Below, piece after piece: positions 41,349-46,029 of a stretch of 46,029 nt of DNA. The notes beneath the pieces were generated by a model. That model searched no databases. It worked only from the letters and a program-made list of their open reading frames with translations, and was not told the DNA's origin. The stretch covers positions 1-46,029 of the forward strand of contig CAYWRZ010000021.1 of the NCBI GenBank assembly GCA_964460845.1, read 5' to 3'. How positions within the stretch are numbered: the stretch's first letter is position 1; each line of letters opens with the position of its first letter. A program made the position numbers and the translations under genes. This DNA is from CAYWRZ01 sp964460845 (lineage in GTDB: Bacteria; Bacteroidota; Bacteroidia; Flavobacteriales_D; UBA2798).

Positions 41349-41702
41349 ATGATAACAGCCCTTTCGGCCCGGCATAAAGATTTTTTCATTTCGGTCTATG
41401 AAGTGGTCAGGCAGGTGCCTTACGGGCGTGTAACCAGCTATGGCGCGATTGCCCGTTATCTTGGTGCGGCCCGTTCTTCGCGTATGGTCGGCTGGGCCAT
41501 GAATGCCGCGCATACCGTTCCGGACGTACCCGCGCACCGCGTAGTAAACCGTGTCGGAATGCTGAGCGGCAAACACCATTTCGGCCACCCCGAACAGATG
41601 GCGCAACTGCTGGAGGCAGAAGGCGTGAAAATCGCGCACGACAGAGTGGTCGATTTTGCCACTCTTTTTTGGGATCCCGCAGTGGAGCTTGAATTGCCCT
41701 GA
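41349..41702 (+). CDS. Alkyltransferase-like (ATL) DNA-damage-recognition protein
   Basis: A 117-residue homologue of the DNA-binding domain of O6-methylguanine-DNA methyltransferase. The helix-turn-helix region QVPYGRVTSYGAIARYLG and the SSRMVGWAMNAA segment are typical. The active site, Pro-Cys-His-Arg in true methyltransferases, reads PAHR here, with Ala at codon 41532-41534. It therefore cannot take up the alkyl group. ATL proteins with such substitutions (for example in Thermus and yeast) bind O6-alkylguanine, flip it out and recruit nucleotide excision repair. The ATG at 41349 is preferred to a TTG at 41343. It follows trmB by nine bases. Confidence 0.93.
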   Translation: MITALSARHKDFFISVYEVVRQVPYGRVTSYGAIARYLGAARSSRMVGWAMNAAHTVPDVPAHRVVNRVGMLSGKHHFGHPEQMAQLLEAEGVKIAHDRVVDFATLFWDPAVELELP

Positions 41703-41977
41703 TTCGCATCGTCTGAACGGTTTTTTCTTCACCCGTTTTTAGTTCTCACATAGCCTGGCCTTATAGCGTAGTCTTTTTTGTGTGAAATGGCGGAAGGATT
41801 TTTTACTTGTTTTTCGGAGAAAAAAAGATTTTCGTGCATCAGCTCCTAAAACTGGTTTCCCGGCCTCGGCCGACATTTTCCAAAAGAAAAAGAGCCGCTA
41901 TCACCCAAATCGGGATAAAAACAACGAATCCTAAGAAAATTAAGTAAAATTCACCCCCACCTTTGCGTTGTGAAGCG

Positions 41978-41985
41978 TAAATTTG
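41978..41985 (+). promoter_or_regulatory. Candidate -7 element of the Mrp gene
   Basis: TAAATTTG is a perfect TAnnTTTG match ending nine bases before the ATG at 41995. If used, the transcript would be nearly leaderless. The remaining gap 41703-41977 is AT-rich and holds no gene I can support. Confidence 0.4.
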
Positions 41986-41994
41986 TCACCAGTC

Positions 41995-43074
41995 ATGAGT
42001 ACACCTACACTTGAACAGATACAGACCGCGCTTGCCCATGTGGTAGAGCCCGATCTCAAAAAAGATATTATTACGCTGAACCTCGTTTCGGATATCCGTA
42101 TCGAAGCGAATCGTATTTCGTTTACCGTAAAAGTCAATAATCCGGCTATGCACAGCCGCAAGCGCATGGAAGAAGCCTGCCGTTTTGCGTTGGAGCGTTT
42201 TATCGGGAAAGAAGCCGAAATACAGGTTAATGTGGTGCCGCTGGGCGATGCCCGTACGCCCCAGCAGCGTTCGGTGCTTCCGGGCGTAAAAAATGTGGTA
42301 GCCATTGCTTCGGGCAAAGGAGGCGTGGGTAAATCGACCGTTACGGCCAATCTGGCTGCCGGACTCGCAGCCAAAGGCTACCGTGTGGGGCTTATCGATG
42401 CCGACATCTACGGGCCTTCCGTGCCGCTGATGTTCGACTGCGTATATGAACGTCCCTTTACCTCCGAGATAGAAGGCAAAACCTATATTATGCCGGTCGA
42501 AAGTTACGGCGTAAAGCTGCTTTCTATCGGTTTTTTTGCAGAACCCGAGCAGGCTATTGTGTGGCGTGGGCCTATGGCTACGCGGGCTTTGTCGCAGATG
42601 TTCAAAGACGCGCATTGGGGCGAGCTCGATTTTATGCTGATCGATTTGCCGCCCGGCACCGGCGATATACACCTTTCTATTGTCGAGACCGCACCGCTTA
42701 CCGGAGTAGTGGTGGTAAGCACACCGCAGGAAGTGGCGCTGGCCGATGCCCGTAAGGCTGCTTCCATGTTCAGACTCGATACCGTCAATGTGCCTTTACT
42801 CGGACTGGTCGAGAATATGGCGTATTTCACGCCGGCCGAATTGCCCGAAAACAAATATTATATCTTTGGTAAAGAAGGTGCGCAGAAGCTGGCCGAACAG
42901 CTTGAGATTCCTTTTCTGGGTGAGATTCCGCTGGTGCAGAGTATTCGAGAGAGTGGCGATGCGGGTCGTCCGGCCGTATTGCAGGAAGGCACGCCTACCG
43001 CTATTGCTTTTGATATGCTCATTGCCAACCTTATAGAGGAAGTAAACCGGCGTAATCGGGTTACCGGAGCTTAA
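41995..43074 (+). CDS. mrp: Mrp/ApbC/NBP35-family P-loop ATPase (Fe-S cluster carrier type)
   Basis: A 359-residue protein of the Mrp/NBP35 family, which binds and transfers Fe-S clusters. It has an N-terminal MIP18/DUF59 domain (about 2-85, including DIITLNLVSDIRIE), then a deviant Walker A AIASGKGGVGKSTVTANLA, the switch-like segment GLIDADIYGPSVPLM, and DLPPGTGDIHLSI. The segment where most homologues carry the CxxC that bridges a [4Fe-4S] cluster reads LVENMAYFTPAELPENKYYIFG and has no Cys. The start at ATG 41995 is preferred to a TTG at 41983. It follows the ATL gene in the same direction, after a gap of about 290 bases that contains a candidate promoter. Confidence 0.94.
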   Translation: MSTPTLEQIQTALAHVVEPDLKKDIITLNLVSDIRIEANRISFTVKVNNPAMHSRKRMEEACRFALERFIGKEAEIQVNVVPLGDARTPQQRSVLPGVKNVVAIASGKGGVGKSTVTANLAAGLAAKGYRVGLIDADIYGPSVPLMFDCVYERPFTSEIEGKTYIMPVESYGVKLLSIGFFAEPEQAIVWRGPMATRALSQMFKDAHWGELDFMLIDLPPGTGDIHLSIVETAPLTGVVVVSTPQEVALADARKAASMFRLDTVNVPLLGLVENMAYFTPAELPENKYYIFGKEGAQKLAEQLEIPFLGEIPLVQSIRESGDAGRPAVLQEGTPTAIAFDMLIANLIEEVNRRNRVTGA

Positions 43075-43559
43075 TCAACAAAATGGTGACAACGTAAAAT
43101 CAGATAGCGCAGTTTTGGCTATTTTGAGAATAATGCCTCGCTTCTTTTAGGAGAGAGGTAAAGCCGATATTTTGGGTTAAACGATACGCTTATGCAGAGA
43201 AATAACATGCAAGGGTGTTCGGGTTTTATGCCCCTGATAGTCAGCTGTTTTTAAAGTTCGGGGACTTCCTTTCAGAAAAACAGGAAAGTATAAATCGGTG
43301 AAAAATTAAACAAAAAGAAAAAGAATTACGATAGCCCGGTCGGCTTGTGTGGTGCTGAAGTTGTGGCAATTTTTCTAGGTTTTCGGCTTTCAAATGATTT
43401 CCTTTTTTTTCGCACTTATTCCTGAAAATAATATGTGTTTGTTGGATGTGAAACTGCGGTTGTTTTTTTGTTAGGAAATCTTCTCTAACTTGTTTCGGCA
43501 TTTTTGCACGTTCAAAATGCAGCTTTGTCTTGAATTTAAAGTTTCTTCAACCCCTACCT
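43075..43559. other. 485-base intergenic region
   Basis: Between the Mrp gene and the giant repeat protein. It is AT-rich with many A/T runs. A short minus-strand frame (43241-43501) has no recognisable features and is probably chance. CATTTTTG at 43499-43506 is a 7-of-8 match to TAnnTTTG about 55 bases before the next ATG and may be its promoter, but no -33 TTG is correctly spaced. I see no RNA gene or strong terminator here. Confidence 0.5.
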
Positions 43560-46029
43560 ATGAAAGATTTATACGTTCGAAATGTATCTGTATCTGCCGG
43601 AAGTCGAAAGCCTTCTGCGTTTTCTACGGAGCGTTTTTCAGGTTCAGCACTACGTGCGGCACTTGTAATGCTGCTATGCATAATTTGTGGTGTGTCCGGC
43701 ACGGTGTCGTTTGCACAGACCGTTACGTTTACCACACCGGGAAGTGATACATGGACCGTACCGGCAGGTGTCACTTCAATTACCATTGAAACCTGGGGCG
43801 GCGGCGGCGGCGGTGGTGGAGCCAGGACAAACGCCAGCTATGTATCCTCTGCATCTGCAGGCGGTGGCGGCGGATATGCCAGAACTACCATTGCGGTTAA
43901 TCCCGGTGATGTGATGAATATACAGGTAGGAGCGCCAGGTACTGCCGGAGTGGGGGGAAATGCAGTCTTAGGTGGGAATAACTATACCACTACCGCGCAA
44001 GGTGCTGGTGGACAAGGTGGAACCAGTTCCGTAACTTTCGGAACAGTCATTTTACAGGCTACCGGTGGCGAAGCAGGACGTGGTTCCGGAGCAGGTAGCT
44101 GTCTTGTAGGAGGTACCGGAGGAACCGGTACGGTTTTCTCGGGAACCGGTACAGCCACCTATACCGGAGGAGCGGGAAGCAGAGGTGAAAACGGAGGTAA
44201 TGGTTATGTGGGAGGAGCCGGAGGCGGCGGAGCAGGTACAACCGGCAATGGAAGTGCGGGAGAAGCCTTTGGCGGAGTGGGAAAATCGTCTGCAAAAATA
44301 GGAGGTGCAGGAGGAACCCTTCATGGTGGTAGGGGAGGAAATGGAGGTTTCACTACCAATACGGAAACCGGTAGCGGTGGCCAGGCCGGTTCTGCCGGCG
44401 CAACCATTGGCGGCGGCGGCGGCGGTGCCGTGCAGAAAAGAGGAAGCACCAGCAGGGATGGTGGAGCCGGAGCCCGTGGTGAAGTAAGAATTACCTATAC
44501 GGTAAGCTGTACTTCTCCGGCGCAACCTTCGGCCATTAGCGGTAGCGCAACACTTTGTGCAGGCGCTTCGGGTACTTACAGCGTAACCAATAATCCTGCG
44601 GCTACGAGCTACACCTGGACTTTACCATCAGGTTGGAGTGGCAGCAGTACGAGCAATAGCATCAATGCTACAGCAGGCGCATCAGGCGGGACGATTACCG
44701 TAGTAGCGAATAATGCCTGTGGCAGTTCAACTTCACAGACTTTTACTGTAACTTCTAACGCTGTTCCCGCGCAACCTTCAGCCATTAGCGGTAGCGCGAC
44801 ACTTTGCGCAGGTGCTTCGGGTACTTACAGCGTAACCAATAATCCTGCGGCTACGAGCTACACCTGGANNNNNNNNNNNNNNNNNNNNNNNNNNNNNNNN
44901 NNNNNNNNNNNNNNNNNNNNNNNNNNNNNNNNNNNNNNNNNNNNNNNNNNNNNNNNNNNNNNNNNNNNAGCGAATAATGCCTGTGGCAGTTCAACTTCAC
45001 AGACTTTTACTGTAACTTCTAACACAGCTCCCGCGCAACCTTCAGCCATTAGCGGTAGCGCGACACTTTGTGCAGGTGCTTCGGGTACTTACAGCGTAAC
45101 CAATAACCCTGCGGCTACCGGCTACACCTGGACTTTGCCTTCGGGTTGGAGCGGCAGCAGTACTACGAACAGCATCAACGCTACAGCGGGTGCTACAGGC
45201 GGAACGATCACTGTAACGGCTAACAACACTTGTGGCGCATCTACTTCACAGACCTTTACAGTAACCTCAGGTGCGGTACCTGCACAGCCGGGTGCCATTA
45301 CCGGAAGTCCCAGTCTTTGCGACGGCGCTTCTGATACTTACACGGTACCTAATGATGCTTCGGCTACAGGTTATACCTGGACTTTACCTTCAGGTTGGAG
45401 CGGCAGCAGTACGAGCAATAGCATCAACGCTACAGCGGGTGCTACAGGCGGAACAATTACTGTAACGGCTAACAACACTTGTGGAGCCTCTACTTCGCAG
45501 ACCTTTACCGTAACTTCAGGTGCGGTACCTGCACAGCCGGGTGCCATCACCGGAAGTCCCAGTCTTTGCGATGGAGTATCGGATACTTACACGGTACCTA
45601 ACGATGCTTCGGCTACAGGCTACACCTGGACTTTACCTTCGGGTTGGAGCGGCAGCAGCACCACCAACAGCATCAACGCTACAGCGGGTGCTACAGGTGG
45701 AACAATTACCGTAACGGCTAACAACACTTGCGGCGCATCTACTTCACAGACCTTTACTGTAAGCTCAGGTGCGGTACCTGCACAACCGGGAGCCATCACC
45801 GGAAGTCCCAGTCTTTGCGACGGAGTTTCCGATACTTACACCGTACCTAACGATGCTTCTGCAACGGGTTACACGTGGACTTTGCCCGGTAGCTGGACAG
45901 GCAGCAGCACCACCAACAGCATCAACGCTACAGCGGGTGTTACAGGTGGAACGATTACCGTCACGGCCAACAACACTTGTGGAGCCTCTACTTCGCAGAC
46001 CTTTACAGTAACCTCAGGTGCGGTGCCTG
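43560..46029 (+). CDS. Giant secreted protein: glycine-rich domain plus tandem PKD-like repeats (runs off the window)
   Basis: The frame is open from the ATG at 43560 to the window end, except for an assembly gap. A long basic N-region precedes the hydrophobic signal core (ALVMLLCIICGVSGTVSFAQ, ending near residue 52). A domain typical of Bacteroidota glycine-rich proteins follows (VTFTTPGSDTWTVPAGVTS, then Trp79 and a run of Gly). The glycine-rich region extends to about residue 310, ending GARGEVRITYTVSC. From about residue 320 there are back-to-back 83-residue PKD-like domains with the pattern PAQP.AI.GS..LC.GAS.TY.V..........YTWTLPSGW. The frame is the same on both sides of the gap. The sorting domain is expected outside the window. 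Adhesin or matrix function is inferred from architecture. Confidence 0.88.
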   Translation, partial: MKDLYVRNVSVSAGSRKPSAFSTERFSGSALRAALVMLLCIICGVSGTVSFAQTVTFTTPGSDTWTVPAGVTSITIETWGGGGGGGGARTNASYVSSASAGGGGGYARTTIAVNPGDVMNIQVGAPGTAGVGGNAVLGGNNYTTTAQGAGGQGGTSSVTFGTVILQATGGEAGRGSGAGSCLVGGTGGTGTVFSGTGTATYTGGAGSRGENGGNGYVGGAGGGGAGTTGNGSAGEAFGGVGKSSAKIGGAGGTLHGGRGGNGGFTTNTETGSGGQAGSAGATIGGGGGGAVQKRGSTSRDGGAGARGEVRITYTVSCTSPAQPSAISGSATLCAGASGTYSVTNNPAATSYTWTLPSGWSGSSTSNSINATAGASGGTITVVANNACGSSTSQTFTVTSNAVPAQPSAISGSATLCAGASGTYSVTNNPAATSYTWXXXXXXXXXXXXXXXXXXXXXXXXXXXXXXXXXXANNACGSSTSQTFTVTSNTAPAQPSAISGSATLCAGASGTYSVTNNPAATGYTWTLPSGWSGSSTTNSINATAGATGGTITVTANNTCGASTSQTFTVTSGAVPAQPGAITGSPSLCDGASDTYTVPNDASATGYTWTLPSGWSGSSTSNSINATAGATGGTITVTANNTCGASTSQTFTVTSGAVPAQPGAITGSPSLCDGVSDTYTVPNDASATGYTWTLPSGWSGSSTTNSINATAGATGGTITVTANNTCGASTSQTFTVSSGAVPAQPGAITGSPSLCDGVSDTYTVPNDASATGYTWTLPGSWTGSSTTNSINATAGVTGGTITVTANNTCGASTSQTFTVTSGAVP
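44520..46029 (+). repeat. Tandem 249-bp repeats encoding PKD-like domains
   Basis: Unit starts at 44520, 44769, 45033, 45282, 45531, 45780 and 46029. Every spacing is exactly 249 bases except 44769 to 45033 (264), which contains the 100-N gap. Two subtypes are visible: an early one (PSAISGSATLCAGAS) and a later one (PGAITGSPSLCDG). The array continues past the window end. Confidence 0.97.
44869..44968. other. Assembly gap of exactly 100 Ns
   Basis: A round 100 Ns marks a scaffold join of unknown size inside the 249-bp repeat array. Comparison with the unit at 44520 shows that 85 bases would complete the broken unit, so the true gap is probably 85 bases plus a whole number of 249-base units. 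Confidence 0.98.

Noticed and set aside
43241..43501. 86-codon minus-strand frame in the intergenic region before the giant repeat gene
   Set aside because: Lys/Phe/Gln/His-rich with no motif, in AT-rich spacer DNA; too weak to call a gene.
44520..46029. Regular short repeats that might be a CRISPR array
   Set aside because: Units are 249 bases, fully coding in one frame, with no spacer-repeat alternation and no cas genes.

Overview
The window is a stretch of a Bacteroidota chromosome, probably from an environmental or metagenome assembly because it contains a 100-N scaffold gap. The evidence for Bacteroidota is: C-terminal sorting domains of the type IX secretion system (T9SS) on secreted proteins; a DUF4290 gene directly next to murA; giant secreted proteins built from Ig/PKD-like repeats; many lipoproteins with a lipobox; weak Shine-Dalgarno sequences; and several matches to the Bacteroidota promoter -7 element TAnnTTTG. 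I cannot name the genus. No rRNA, tRNA, CRISPR array, insertion sequence or prophage is visible.

Layout. 1-766: the start of a secreted repeat protein, cut by the window edge. 802-6404 (minus strand): murA with its DUF4290 neighbour, the membrane pyrophosphatase hppA and the E1 beta subunit of pyruvate dehydrogenase. 6520-17464 (plus): a GT-C-like membrane protein, etfB-etfA, a bifunctional-nuclease-family protein, a nucleoside transporter with an unusual lipoprotein-like N-terminal domain, menC-menE, an M2 (ACE-like) peptidase lipoprotein and an N-acetylglucosamine-kinase-like protein. 17523-21283: tryptophan 2,3-dioxygenase, a secreted protein of unknown function, gmhA and a YifB/ComM-type ATPase.

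21312-28078 (minus) is the most unusual part. Seven closely packed genes run in one direction: a T9SS subtilase, a small membrane protein with a Cys-x9-Cys-x3-Cys motif, a beta-barrel protein that begins with Cys-Asp-Ile-Cys after its signal peptide, two MbnP-like lipoproteins and two MauG/MbnH-like di-haem lipoproteins. In methanotrophs an MbnH di-haem enzyme oxidises a tryptophan of its partner MbnP to kynurenine, which helps MbnP bind copper. Here the pair is duplicated and packaged with other possible metal-handling envelope proteins. One of the two di-haem proteins has Arg where the inter-haem Trp is expected.

28174-34409 (plus): an AddA-like helicase-nuclease, an ElaA-type acetyltransferase, an M13 peptidase lipoprotein and a small hypothetical protein. 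34645-39471: a 1608-residue T9SS protein with GloVer repeats, Ig-like modules and three 438-bp repeats. 39593-43074: a glycosyltransferase, trmB, an alkyltransferase-like (ATL) protein and an Mrp-type ATPase. 43560 to the end: a giant glycine-rich protein with tandem 249-bp PKD-like repeats, broken by the assembly gap and by the window edge.

Most genes are housekeeping (cell wall, respiration, menaquinone, tRNA modification, LPS heptose). The accessory content is the envelope: repeat adhesins, peptidases and the di-haem/MbnP cluster.
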